NCBI GenBank assembly: GCA_022843805.1
Contig: JALHMY010000015.1
Span: forward strand, 48,517-112,516
DNA length: 64,000 nucleotides
Source of the DNA: Fuerstiella sp.
GTDB lineage: Bacteria; Planctomycetota; Planctomycetia; Planctomycetales; Planctomycetaceae
Direction of reading: 5' to 3'
Shown: piece by piece, positions 35,537-43,793 of the stretch
Layout of the letters: every line of letters begins with the position of its first letter
Numbering within the stretch: the stretch's first letter is position 1
Made by a program: the position numbers and the translations under genes
The notes under the pieces: model-generated
Seen by the model: only the letters and a program-made list of their open reading frames with translations
What the model was told of the DNA's origin: nothing
Database searches by the model: none

Positions 35537-36823
35537 TCACGAAATGGCGGAAGGCGAAATACTCTGACCGCGCCGGCTTTTGACAATTCCGGACTGTAAA
35601 ACAGCGATGAGTTTGCTTTGATCCTGAAGGATGGAAATATCGGCAACGACATCTCCTTCCACGACAAGTACGTCGCCCAGTTTACCAGGCTCCAGTGTGC
35701 CGATTTCATGAGCACGGCCCAGGATTTCGGCGCCTGTTCGAGTGGCACATTTCAGAACATCCAGTGGCTTCAGGCCAACGAAACTGACAAAAAACTCCAG
35801 TTCTCGTGCATAGTCTCCGTGAGGATTCCATGCGAAGCCATAATCGCCGCCCATGCCGAGTCGGCCTCCAGCTTCAAAAATTCTGCGAGCACTTGCGGCG
35901 CCGCCGTCGAGTGTTTCCTGATGACCATCAATGACAGCCTGTGGCATTCCAAAGTCCGGTCCCAGCTGAATGCTTGCGTACTCAAAGTAGAGCGCCGGGA
36001 CGACGGGGACATTCCGTTTCAGAAGCAGTTCGAGAGTTTCGTCGTCAATAAACGTACCATGTTCGATGGCATCATAACCAGCAAGCAAAGCGTTCCGAAT
36101 TCCTTCTGTGGCACGGCAGTGGCCCGTTACTTTTAAGCCGTGATTATGGGCCGTTTGGACAACGGCCTGCATTTCTTCCAGAGTCATGCAAAGTGTGTGA
36201 TGATCATTGACGTCTGGTGCTGCCGCATCCCCGGTAGGATATGTCTTGACCCATTCCACTCCGTCTTTGACCAGTTTACGAACAGCAGCCCGGGCTTCAT
36301 CGGCTCCGTTAATGAGCAGCACAAGACCTTCCATGCCAATTTTTCGATAGTCCGGGTTCCAGTCCATGAGGCCGGCGACACCGCAGATTTCACGGCCGCT
36401 GGCCGCGATTCTGGGGCCAATAACCAGATCATTTTCGATTGCTTTCTTAAGCCATACATCGATATTGAACAGGCTTCCGCCGCTGCGGGCTGAGGTGTAG
36501 CCGCATTCCAGTGCGAGACGGGCGTTTCCCGCAGCCAGTAAAGTGACATACTCCACCGGATACTTAATATCCAGATCCTCCAGTGCGGCAACGTTAAAGT
36601 ATGTCGGGTGAAAATGGGCTTCAACAAGCCCTGGCATGATTGTCCCGCCCATCGCATCGATTCGAATGGTGCCGTCCGGAAGAGGGGGGAGGCCAGCAGC
36701 CGGACCGACAAAAGTGATTCGGCCGTCTCTGATAACGACGGCGCCGTTCGGCACAGGAGGATTTCCGTTGCCGTCGACAATCTGCCCGTTTGTAATGACC
36801 GTAGTCCCAGTGCCGAGTTTCAT
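35537..36823 (-). CDS. Amidohydrolase, imidazolonepropionase/prolidase type
   Basis: 428 residues, no signal peptide. Composite-barrel start (TVITNGQIVDGNGNPPVPNG, AVVIRDGRITFVG), metal-binding EAHFHPTY (HxH), the bridging lysine in WVKTYPTG, VTGHCRA, AIEHGTF and the terminal Asp in MGGDYGFAW, then the composite C-terminal GTLEPGKLGDVLVVEGD. These are the residues of a dinuclear amidohydrolase such as imidazolonepropionase-like or Xaa-Pro dipeptidase enzymes. Substrate unknown. It is separated by 22 bases from the alpha/beta hydrolase upstream, pointing to one operon. Confidence 0.9.
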   Translation of the reverse strand: MKLGTGTTVITNGQIVDGNGNPPVPNGAVVIRDGRITFVGPAAGLPPLPDGTIRIDAMGGTIMPGLVEAHFHPTYFNVAALEDLDIKYPVEYVTLLAAGNARLALECGYTSARSGGSLFNIDVWLKKAIENDLVIGPRIAASGREICGVAGLMDWNPDYRKIGMEGLVLLINGADEARAAVRKLVKDGVEWVKTYPTGDAAAPDVNDHHTLCMTLEEMQAVVQTAHNHGLKVTGHCRATEGIRNALLAGYDAIEHGTFIDDETLELLLKRNVPVVPALYFEYASIQLGPDFGMPQAVIDGHQETLDGGAASARRIFEAGGRLGMGGDYGFAWNPHGDYARELEFFVSFVGLKPLDVLKCATRTGAEILGRAHEIGTLEPGKLGDVLVVEGDVVADISILQDQSKLIAVLQSGIVKSRRGQSISPSAIS

Positions 36824-36845
36824 TGGACAGCTTTCACTTACGGTG

Positions 36846-37748
36846 TTAATCCCGAATCGATTCGGCGAACGTATGCAGGCAATTGATCAGCTGTGTCGTC
36901 TGAGCCACATGGATGACGTGTCCGACGCCGGGAAATCGCATGTGAGTCAGGTCTTTGGCGAGCTTTGTCAGAATGGCGGCATCATCATCCGTGAGCATTC
37001 CTCCAGCAATCATGTCGGCCTGCAGCAGTAGCGCCGGGCAGCGGATCCCGGCGGCGATGGTTTCCAGATTCAAACCTTCGAGCCATCGACCTTCCAGAAT
37101 GGGAACGAAGACATCAGGGTCTACGTTTCGGATCGATCTGGCGGTGAAACGCAGTGCGGCCGCGTCTCGTACGTCGCTGAGCTTTAGCGTTCGGCCCGAT
37201 TCGGGGTCCGTCAGTGGCATATTTGCGAGTTCGGCGGCCACGATGGAAACAGGTCGCGAATCACCTGCGAAGCGACTGAGTCCCCGAAAGAAACTGTTCA
37301 GGATGTTGGAGGTGATTTGCGGCCCCATGGTGTTCATCGGGGGATCTTCAAGAATGACAGCACGCACGGAGTTTGGTGCCAGCGCTGCAGTCGCCGCTGC
37401 GACCATAGCGCCCAGCGAGTGCCCGTAAATCACGACCGGCTTGTTGAAATTGGATCGGAGAAACTCGATTGTGTCGATCACGTAGTCGGCAACCGCGTAC
37501 CTTCCTGGCCGGCGACCTGACTTGCCGTGACCGCGAAAGTCGAGGGCAAACACGTTCCAGCGCAGGGACATGGAATGCATCACTGGCAGAAACGTTTGCC
37601 ATCGTCTGGTAACGCCATGCAGCATCAGTAAAGGCGGCTGATCATTGTCGATGGCCGCATAGTGACACTGGATGCCGTTAATCTCGTCGTCAATTTCCCG
37701 CACGCCCATATCCTTCGTTTTCATAAACTCATTTTCAGGACTTGCCAT
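36846..37748 (-). CDS. Alpha/beta hydrolase
   Basis: About 300 residues from ATG 37748, overlapping the upstream beta-helix gene by 14 bases; ATG 37724 is an alternative just beyond that gene's stop. The fold is clear: PPLLMLHGVTRRWQTFLPV (oxyanion HG), FALDFRGHGKSGR, the nucleophile elbow IYGHSLGAMVAA (Ser), and the catalytic His in FPGVGHVIHVA. The acid is probably in the segment near LLLQADMIAGG. No signal peptide. Likely an esterase or lactonase in the same pathway as the flanking amidohydrolases; substrate unknown. Confidence 0.9.
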   Translation of the reverse strand: MASPENEFMKTKDMGVREIDDEINGIQCHYAAIDNDQPPLLMLHGVTRRWQTFLPVMHSMSLRWNVFALDFRGHGKSGRRPGRYAVADYVIDTIEFLRSNFNKPVVIYGHSLGAMVAAATAALAPNSVRAVILEDPPMNTMGPQITSNILNSFFRGLSRFAGDSRPVSIVAAELANMPLTDPESGRTLKLSDVRDAAALRFTARSIRNVDPDVFVPILEGRWLEGLNLETIAAGIRCPALLLQADMIAGGMLTDDDAAILTKLAKDLTHMRFPGVGHVIHVAQTTQLINCLHTFAESIRD

Positions 37749-39075
37749 TGCGCTGGTCGAGTATTGCAGTCGCGAATCCATCAATTGTGTTGTCCGCCAG
37801 TTCAATTCGTTCGGCCATCGGGCTGATGCGAATGGCAGTTCTCTGCATGGATTCCCGGGATTCGCGAATTTCGTTGCGTACAATTTTCAGGTCTTTTGTT
37901 TTGCCCTGAATATCAATGGCAATACCATCAGAACCACCGCTGTTCAGAATGCGGTTGTCTTCGATGGTGTTGCGATTCGCCCAGAAGTCGGTACCCCGGG
38001 CTTCATCCCGGAACAGAATTCCGACTTTACCGCTGCCCGAAATCTCGTTGTGTCGCATGACGTTGTCCGTGTCATTATGACCAATGGAAATCCCATAGTC
38101 ACGATTGTCGAGAATTCTGTTGTGTTCTGCGAGTCCGTACTTCACGCCCCAGCACCAGAAGAGGCCGAGGCCGTTGCGTTCAAGCACGCAGTTGCGGACG
38201 AGCGGACGCTGTGAACCGGATCCCGGGTGGACTCCCAGATCGGCATTGTCGTGACTGTGGCACTGATCGACGATCACATCATGGCAAATCTGAAAGCTGA
38301 TTCCGTCGCCATTATAGTTGCGGACTTCCACATTCTTCATGGTGTAGCGATTGCAATCCTGCAGAAAAATTCCTCCGCCATAATTTCCATTGAAGTTTTG
38401 TGTATTCTTCATGTTTCCATCGAGCGTGATGTTTTCAATAATCACATCGGACGTGTATTCACTGGTCAGCAGTGGAAAGAGTGATGAACATGTGGGTTCA
38501 CCACTGAGCCAGAGATTTTCTCGAAGGCCGTCATTCAGCTTCAGCCGGTTGCCGGAACGAGCAACGATGGTTCGTTTCTTTACAGTATTGCCGCCGGTGT
38601 GAGGATCTTTGCACTGAAAGGCAACTCCGTCGCCCACTCGAAACCCGCCGGGAGCAGCCAGTGTCACTTCCTGGTCATACCAGTCTGAATCTGCTGCCAG
38701 CTTAATTGTTTCGGAAGGAATTCGGGTGATGATCGAGTCTGCTCCGCTGCCAACAAGGCGAATTCGCGATGGAAGCACGACACCGCACCGCAGAGTATAA
38801 GTTCCAGGCAGGACTTTAACCGTTCCGCCGCCCAGGCGGGCAACATAGTCGACGGCTGCCTGCAGAACTTTGTCATCTCGTCCGACAAGATCAGCCTTTT
38901 CGGGTCCCACCGTAATTGTCAGACGTTCGTCCCAGTCAGGTTCAAAGCGTTCATCACCGTCTGTCGCGCGTGGTCTGGTGACGGGCGGACGGCCGTCAGC
39001 CCACAGTCCGGACATACACGAAGCCGAAAAAACGGCGCCTGCGGATCTCAGAAAACGACGACGTGATGGATTCAT
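37735..39075 (-). CDS. Tat-exported right-handed parallel beta-helix protein
   Basis: 446 residues. A Tat signal (SRRRFLRSAGAVFSASCMSG) opens the protein. The body (about 60-430) consists of parallel beta-helix coils, such as VIIENITLDGNM, YTMKNVEVRNYNGDG, VIVDQCHSHDNAD and GLAEHNRILDNRDYG, with the IRLVGSGADSII and YTLRCGVVLPSR start seen in pectate-lyase-fold proteins. Enzymes of this fold include polysaccharide lyases and glycosidases; I see no assured catalytic triad. First gene of the minus-strand operon, divergent from the dehydratase. Confidence 0.87.
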   Translation of the reverse strand: MNPSRRRFLRSAGAVFSASCMSGLWADGRPPVTRPRATDGDERFEPDWDERLTITVGPEKADLVGRDDKVLQAAVDYVARLGGGTVKVLPGTYTLRCGVVLPSRIRLVGSGADSIITRIPSETIKLAADSDWYDQEVTLAAPGGFRVGDGVAFQCKDPHTGGNTVKKRTIVARSGNRLKLNDGLRENLWLSGEPTCSSLFPLLTSEYTSDVIIENITLDGNMKNTQNFNGNYGGGIFLQDCNRYTMKNVEVRNYNGDGISFQICHDVIVDQCHSHDNADLGVHPGSGSQRPLVRNCVLERNGLGLFWCWGVKYGLAEHNRILDNRDYGISIGHNDTDNVMRHNEISGSGKVGILFRDEARGTDFWANRNTIEDNRILNSGGSDGIAIDIQGKTKDLKIVRNEIRESRESMQRTAIRISPMAERIELADNTIDGFATAILDQRNGKS

Positions 39076-39275
39076 GGTGACGCTCTTCTGTTTATTGTGA
39101 TGCTGTGATACTCAAAAACGGGTGATGCCGAAAAACCGACAGTTCACGTTTGCAGGACGAACTCACATGCGTTCTTATACCGTCCACTCCCCCTGCAGGT
39201 CGACTGTGTCGGACGCTTTTTTGAGTCCGTTTGGGCGTTCAGACGTGTGTCCGCAAAACTGAAAATCAACCCACT

Positions 39276-40454
39276 ATGAAAATTGAACGTATCGAAACGC
39301 TGGTCTGCCATGCGCGAATGCGGAACTGGATCTTTGTCAAGGTGATTACTGACCAGCCCGGGCTGATTGGCTGGGGCGAGGCGACACTGGAATGGCATAC
39401 TCGCAGTGTCATTGGGGCGATTGAGGATATTTCACAGCTGCTGATTGGTGAGGATCCATCGCGTATCGAACATCTCTGGCAGATGATGTGGCGTCAGCAT
39501 TTCTGGCATGGCCAGGGCATTGTTCGATCGACAGCCATTGCGGGCATTGATATTGCTCTCTGGGATATCGCCGGTAAGGTTGCCGGAATGCCGTGTCACA
39601 AGCTCTGGGGTGGCCCTGTACGCGATTATGTTCGCCTTTATTGTCACCTGGGCGGCGGGAAGATGGAGTCGTTTTATGGGACTCCGGTGGATGAGGCTCA
39701 CCGGTTTGCCGATCTGGCACTTCAGGCTGTTTCCGAGGGATTCACTGCTGTTAAGACGATGGCTGTGCCGTCCACAATGCCAGTTGAAGGTTTGAAGCCG
39801 GTCAAAGCTGCCGAGGCGTGTGTGGCGGCGATGCGGGATGCTGTGGGTGACGGTATCGACATTGCCGTCGACTGTCATGCTCGCCCATCGCCCGCCATGG
39901 GTCTGAAGTTTGCACATGCTCTGGACCCGTACGGGCTCTATTTTCTGGAAGAGCCGTGCTGGCCGGAATCCATTGAAGGACTGGCAATGATCAATGAACG
40001 CGTTGTCACACCGATTGCCACAGGGGAACGACTCACTCACCTTGCTGCCTTCCGTGATTTGTTTGCGAAGCGAGGGTGTGAAATCTGTCAGCTGGATATT
40101 ACTCATTGCGGAGGATTCACTGAGGCTCGCCGAATTGCGGCTTTGGCGGAAGCCTGGAGAATTGCACTGGCACCGCATAATCCCCAGGGGCCGGTCAGCA
40201 CTGCTGCGTCACTGGAATTCGGATTTTCCCAGCCCAGTTACATCATCTGTGAATCAGTCCATGCGGACGTGCCATGGAGGTCGGAAGTTGTTCAGGAAGG
40301 CTATACGATTGATCCGGCGACTCGCACTGTGCGGCCCAATACTCAGCCAGGTCTGGGAGTAACGATTAACGAGGACGAAGTTCGTCGGCACCCGTTTGAG
40401 CAGGAAATTCTGCAGCGAGTCTTTTATTCGGACGGCAGCGTGGGGGACTGGTGA
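39276..40454 (+). CDS. Enolase-superfamily sugar-acid dehydratase (galactonate/mannonate dehydratase-like)
   Basis: 392 residues from ATG 39276 ([10 protein letters not shown]); the frame extends upstream to 39231 but homologues start here. The mandelate-racemase-type barrel shows metal ligands in [10 protein letters not shown] (Asp, with the His two residues on as a possible catalytic base), FLEEPC (Glu) and TGERLTHL (Glu), and a second histidine in LAPHNPQGP. The DxH pattern is that of D-galactonate and D-mannonate dehydratases, which turn sugar acids into 2-keto-3-deoxy acids. The adjacent MarR gene and a downstream DapA-like gene fit a sugar-acid pathway. Confidence 0.9.
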   Translation: MKIERIETLVCHARMRNWIFVKVITDQPGLIGWGEATLEWHTRSVIGAIEDISQLLIGEDPSRIEHLWQMMWRQHFWHGQGIVRSTAIAGIDIALWDIAGKVAGMPCHKLWGGPVRDYVRLYCHLGGGKMESFYGTPVDEAHRFADLALQAVSEGFTAVKTMAVPSTMPVEGLKPVKAAEACVAAMRDAVGDGIDIAVDCHARPSPAMGLKFAHALDPYGLYFLEEPCWPESIEGLAMINERVVTPIATGERLTHLAAFRDLFAKRGCEICQLDITHCGGFTEARRIAALAEAWRIALAPHNPQGPVSTAASLEFGFSQPSYIICESVHADVPWRSEVVQEGYTIDPATRTVRPNTQPGLGVTINEDEVRRHPFEQEILQRVFYSDGSVGDW

Positions 40455-40471
40455 GATGGCAATCAACAATG

Positions 40472-40485
40472 GTTGTCTGGACAAC
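40472..40485. promoter_or_regulatory. Palindromic candidate MarR operator overlapping a promoter
   Basis: GTTGTC-TG-GACAAC is a perfect 6-bp palindrome centred 34 bases before the MarR ATG, with weaker outer matches (CAA/TTG). It overlaps TGGACA (40478-40483), which is 17 bases from TAATAT (40501-40506). MarR proteins usually repress their own promoter through such palindromes. The start of transcription would fall at about the ATG itself, implying a leaderless mRNA. Confidence 0.55.
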
Positions 40486-40512
40486 TGTTGGTGATCGGTT
40501 TAATATGACAGG

Positions 40513-41004
40513 ATGACCTCACAAAGCTCGCGAACGACACGAAAAGCCATTCGTTTTGACTCCCTGGAACAGGAAGTGTTTCTCAGCCTGTGGCGGACGT
40601 ACGATCGTCTGCGAATGCTGGAAGATGAGTTATTTGCGAAATATGATCTGACGCCTCAGCAGTACAACGCACTGCGACTTCTGAAGGCCGAGCATCCCGC
40701 ATCAATTCCCACTCTGACTCTGGCAAACCGCCTTGTTTCCCGAGCACCCGATATTACGCGACTGCTCGACAAGCTGGAGCAGCGGTCGCTGATTGAGCGT
40801 GAAAGGCTGGCCAATAATCGTCGTGTGGTTCGCGTCAGGCTCACGGAAAGCGGGGTTGCTCTGCTGGACGAACTGAGTGAGCCTCTGAAAGACTGTCATT
40901 CGAGACAGCTTGGTCATCTGTCATCGGTTCAGCTGAAACAACTGTGTGAACTTTTGCGTCAGGCTCGAAGTCCGCTGGAGGATCCGGAGGGACACTGGCG
41001 TTAG
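40513..41004 (+). CDS. MarR family transcriptional regulator
   Basis: 163 residues. The winged helix-turn-helix core is QQYNALRLLKAEHPASIPTL, LVSRAPDITRLLDKLEQRSL and the wing ERERLANNRRVVRVRLTESG, a textbook MarR pattern. The N-terminal helix (SLEQEVFLSLWRTYDRLRML) and the last helix provide the dimer interface. No ribosome-binding site of note: the ATG is preceded by ACAGG almost at the start codon, consistent with a leaderless transcript from the promoter described above. It probably controls itself and possibly the neighbouring dehydratase or downstream genes. Confidence 0.95.
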   Translation: MTSQSSRTTRKAIRFDSLEQEVFLSLWRTYDRLRMLEDELFAKYDLTPQQYNALRLLKAEHPASIPTLTLANRLVSRAPDITRLLDKLEQRSLIERERLANNRRVVRVRLTESGVALLDELSEPLKDCHSRQLGHLSSVQLKQLCELLRQARSPLEDPEGHWR

Positions 41005-41028
41005 GCGAGTGGCAAAATCGTTTTTACC

Positions 41029-41272
41029 GGGGGGGCGAGGCTCCTGCCGAGCTTTTTTACCGGGAGGGCGAGGCTCCTGCCGAGCTTTTCTCGGCTCAGC
41101 AGGAGCTTCGCCCTCCCAACTTCGGCTCAGCAGGAGCTTCGCCCTCCCAACTTCGGCTCAGCAGGAGCTTCGCCCTCCCAACTTCGGCTCAGCAGGAGTT
41201 TCGTCCTCCCAACTTCGGCTCAGCAGGAGTTTCGTCCTCCCATCTTCGGCTCAGCAGGAGCTTCGCCCTCCC
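41029..41272. repeat. Repeat array: two 33-bp units inverted against six 31-bp units
   Basis: Two units of GGGAGGGCGAGGCTCCTGCC type (41029-41052 and 41062-41085, period 33) are followed by six units in the opposite orientation, GCTCAGCAGGAGCTTCGCCC type (starting at 41094, 41125, 41156, 41187, 41218 and 41249, period 31). Two of the six carry CTTCGCC to TTTCGTC changes. The two orientations can pair into a large cruciform or mRNA hairpin. The array sits in the 354-base gap between the MarR gene and the ceramidase-like hydrolase; the remainder of that gap is featureless. Units abut with short AACTTCG joints, so it is not a CRISPR array. Confidence 0.92.
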
Positions 41273-41358
41273 ATCTGCCGCCGTGATTGGTATGTTTTCA
41301 ACTGCCGCTCGCCTAAACTGACTTTTTGAAGAGTCGTTTTGATCCGGAGATATTCAAC

Positions 41359-42762
41359 ATGTCGGTGCAGTCGCTCATTGGTCCTCACACCTCAGCTTTC
41401 TCCGGGCATATTGGCGTGGCTCGGGTGGATATTACGCCTCCTGTGGGTATATATGCCCGCAACTGGGGTGCCCAGCGTCATGATGTTGCAGACGCAATTC
41501 ATCGACCTCTGACGATGAATGCCATGTCGCTGTCAGTCGGTTCTGATGATCAGCCTCTGATCCTGCTTGATTCGGATCTGGGGTATTGGACGACTCTGCA
41601 AACATTTCAGAAGTTATATGCCAGAATACTCGACGGACTGAAGCTAGATTCGTCGCGAGTACTTTTTGCGATGACTCATACTCATGCGTCACCCCACCTG
41701 AGCGCGCCAATGGCGGAGTGGCAGGGTGGCGAGATTCTTGGCAAGTGGCTCGACACGCTTCCTGATGCCGCGATTGAAGCTGCTCGGACTGCACTGGCAG
41801 GTGCTCAGCCGGCTCTTCTGGAATGGCACACCGGTAAATGTCAGCTGGCCGCAGCCCGGGACCTGCAGGACCCGGAGCCCGGAAAAAATCGGATTGTCTG
41901 CGGCTTTAATCCGCTGGCCGATGCGGATCAGACTCTTGTCTTTGGCCGAGTGACTGATCGAAACGAAAAGCTGATCGCCACGATTGTCAATTATGCGTGT
42001 CATCCCACAACTCTGGCATGGGATAACCGGACGGTGTCACCCGACTACATTGGTGCCATGCGTGAACTGATGGAGCAGCAGACGAGCGGTGCGCTGGCCT
42101 TCTTTCTGCAGGGAGCATCGGGAGAGCTGGGGCCGAAATATCAGTATGTGGGTGATCCGGCGATTGCCGATCGCCATGGACGGCAGCTGGGTTATGCCGC
42201 TCTGGCGACGCTCGAAGACATGGAGTCACCGGGCACCCGACTACGGTATCAGGGGGTCGTTGAATCAGGTGCACCTCTGGCGGTCTGGAAGCCCGAAAAG
42301 GCGAATGCATCGAGTGTATTGAGTGCGATAGAAACAACGGTTGAGCTGCCGCTGAAGAACTGGCCTTCAGCAGGCGAGCTGGAAAAAGAATTCCGAGAAT
42401 GTACGGATCGAGCGATTGCCGAACGGCTGCGACGCAAGTGGAATATCCGACTGGTCCTGGGTGACGATTCGACTTATCAGTTACCCATCTGGGCGTGGCG
42501 TCTGGGGGATGCCGTGATCATTGGAAGCATGATGGAAGCCTATTCGGAGTTTCAGGTCGAACTCCGTCGCAGGTTTCCGAACAATCATATTGTGTGTTTG
42601 AATGTTGTGAATGGATCGATTGGCTATCTGACACCAGCCGAGCTGTATGACTCCGACATCTATCAGGTGTGGCAGACGCCGTTTGAACGTGGAAGTTTTG
42701 AACAGTACATTGCCGCGGGCGTCAGGCTGGTTGATCGATTGTTGAACGAAAATGGGAATTAG
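41359..42762 (+). CDS. Neutral ceramidase N-terminal-domain-like hydrolase
   Basis: 467 residues from ATG 41359 with GGAGA 8 bases upstream; a TTG at 41326 is less likely. It matches the N-terminal domain of neutral/alkaline non-lysosomal ceramidases: IGVARVDITPPVGIYARNWG, VLFAMTHTHASP (HTH zinc site), TIVNYACHPTTLAWDN (CH site) and FFLQGASGELGPKY. There is no signal peptide, unlike true secreted ceramidases, so a cytoplasmic amidase or hydrolase acting on another substrate is more likely. It opens the plus-strand run with the DapA-like protein and the sulfatase. Confidence 0.87.
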   Translation: MSVQSLIGPHTSAFSGHIGVARVDITPPVGIYARNWGAQRHDVADAIHRPLTMNAMSLSVGSDDQPLILLDSDLGYWTTLQTFQKLYARILDGLKLDSSRVLFAMTHTHASPHLSAPMAEWQGGEILGKWLDTLPDAAIEAARTALAGAQPALLEWHTGKCQLAAARDLQDPEPGKNRIVCGFNPLADADQTLVFGRVTDRNEKLIATIVNYACHPTTLAWDNRTVSPDYIGAMRELMEQQTSGALAFFLQGASGELGPKYQYVGDPAIADRHGRQLGYAALATLEDMESPGTRLRYQGVVESGAPLAVWKPEKANASSVLSAIETTVELPLKNWPSAGELEKEFRECTDRAIAERLRRKWNIRLVLGDDSTYQLPIWAWRLGDAVIIGSMMEAYSEFQVELRRRFPNNHIVCLNVVNGSIGYLTPAELYDSDIYQVWQTPFERGSFEQYIAAGVRLVDRLLNENGN

Positions 42763-42792
42763 CTTGTCTCCGAGCATGGAAGAAGGAAGAAA

Positions 42793-43713
42793 ATGAGTCA
42801 TCCGCTAAGAGGTATTCTTGCCATTCTGCATACTCCGCTGACGGAGTCTGATGAAATCGACGCCGAGGGACTTCAGCGTCAGATCGACTGGTCTTATCAG
42901 GTTGGTGCGGACGGAGTTTGTACCGGCATGGTTTCTGAGACCCTGCGGCTGACTGATTCTGAGCGGCTGCAGCTCGTCAGGCAGATGGTGGAGATGTCAG
43001 CAGATCGGGGTGTCACGATCGCCAGTGTTGGAGCCGAGAGCACAAAAGGGGCCGTGCGATATGCGAAAGCAGCGGAAGAGGCTGGCTGCAGCGGGCTGAT
43101 GGCCATTCCACCGATCAGCACAGCGCTGCCGGAGGATCAGTTATGGGACTACTTTGTGGCGATTGCCGATGCCGTGAAAATTCCTCTGATTGTGCAGGAT
43201 GCCTCGTCGTATGTCGGTCGTGCGATTCCAGTATCCTTTTATGCTCGATTGCTGCGGGAATACTCGCCGGAGAAGATTCTGTTTAAACCGGAAGCATCAC
43301 CGGCCGGTCCAAATCTGTCAGCCCTGCGAGATGCGACGGATGGCCGGGCGAAATGCTTTGACGGCTCCGGTGGGATGCTTTTGGTGGATGCCTGGCGTCG
43401 CGGGCTGACTGGCACCATGCCGGGCTGTGACCTTCTGGACGCGGTCGTACTTTTATGGAGGTCCCTGCAGGCCGGTAATGATGAGCAGACCGATGAATTG
43501 TCTGGTCTGATCAGTGCGATTGTCGCATTGCAGCTTCAGGCAGGGCTCGATGGATTTCTGGCCATTGAAAAATATCTGATGGTAAAACGCGGGTTGTTTT
43601 CCAGCGATCGCCGTCGTCGCCCTTACTCATGGGATATGGACGAAGAAACTCGGTTGCATGTTGACCGACTGTTTTCAAAACTGCAGTCGGCCGTCAAACG
43701 ATTTTCCGTATAA
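42793..43713 (+). CDS. DapA-family lyase/aldolase
   Basis: 306 residues with GAAGGAAG just before the ATG. The (beta/alpha)8 dihydrodipicolinate synthase family start is GILAILHTPLTESDEIDAEG; IASVGAESTKGAVRYAKAAE and GLMAIPPIST follow. The Schiff-base lysine is in KILFKPEASPAG. The tyrosine of the family YNxP proton relay is replaced (LIVQDASSY), so it is not a normal DapA. Such relatives include 2-keto-3-deoxy sugar-acid aldolases and dehydratases, which suits the dehydratase encoded 2.3 kb upstream. It lies 30 bases after the ceramidase-like gene. Confidence 0.88.
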   Translation: MSHPLRGILAILHTPLTESDEIDAEGLQRQIDWSYQVGADGVCTGMVSETLRLTDSERLQLVRQMVEMSADRGVTIASVGAESTKGAVRYAKAAEEAGCSGLMAIPPISTALPEDQLWDYFVAIADAVKIPLIVQDASSYVGRAIPVSFYARLLREYSPEKILFKPEASPAGPNLSALRDATDGRAKCFDGSGGMLLVDAWRRGLTGTMPGCDLLDAVVLLWRSLQAGNDEQTDELSGLISAIVALQLQAGLDGFLAIEKYLMVKRGLFSSDRRRRPYSWDMDEETRLHVDRLFSKLQSAVKRFSV

Positions 43714-43793
43714 TGATTCTGAGTTTGGCAGTTCATCCCCGGTCAGTTCAGGGTCGTGCAATTCTCCTTCAGCGATGACAGAAAGGGACTGCT

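Noticed and set aside
39210..39230. CGGAC/GTCCG hairpin with a T-run in the loop
   Set aside because: The T stretch is in the loop rather than after the stem and the stem is only five base pairs, so it is not a credible terminator.
41094..41272. Possible CRISPR array
   Set aside because: The 31-bp units are contiguous repeats with only short constant joints; there are no variable spacers and no cas genes.
40946..41329. Open frame of 127 residues running through the 31-bp repeats
   Set aside because: It starts inside the MarR gene and its residues (GRGSCRA, SAGASPS repeats) are simply the repeat array translated.
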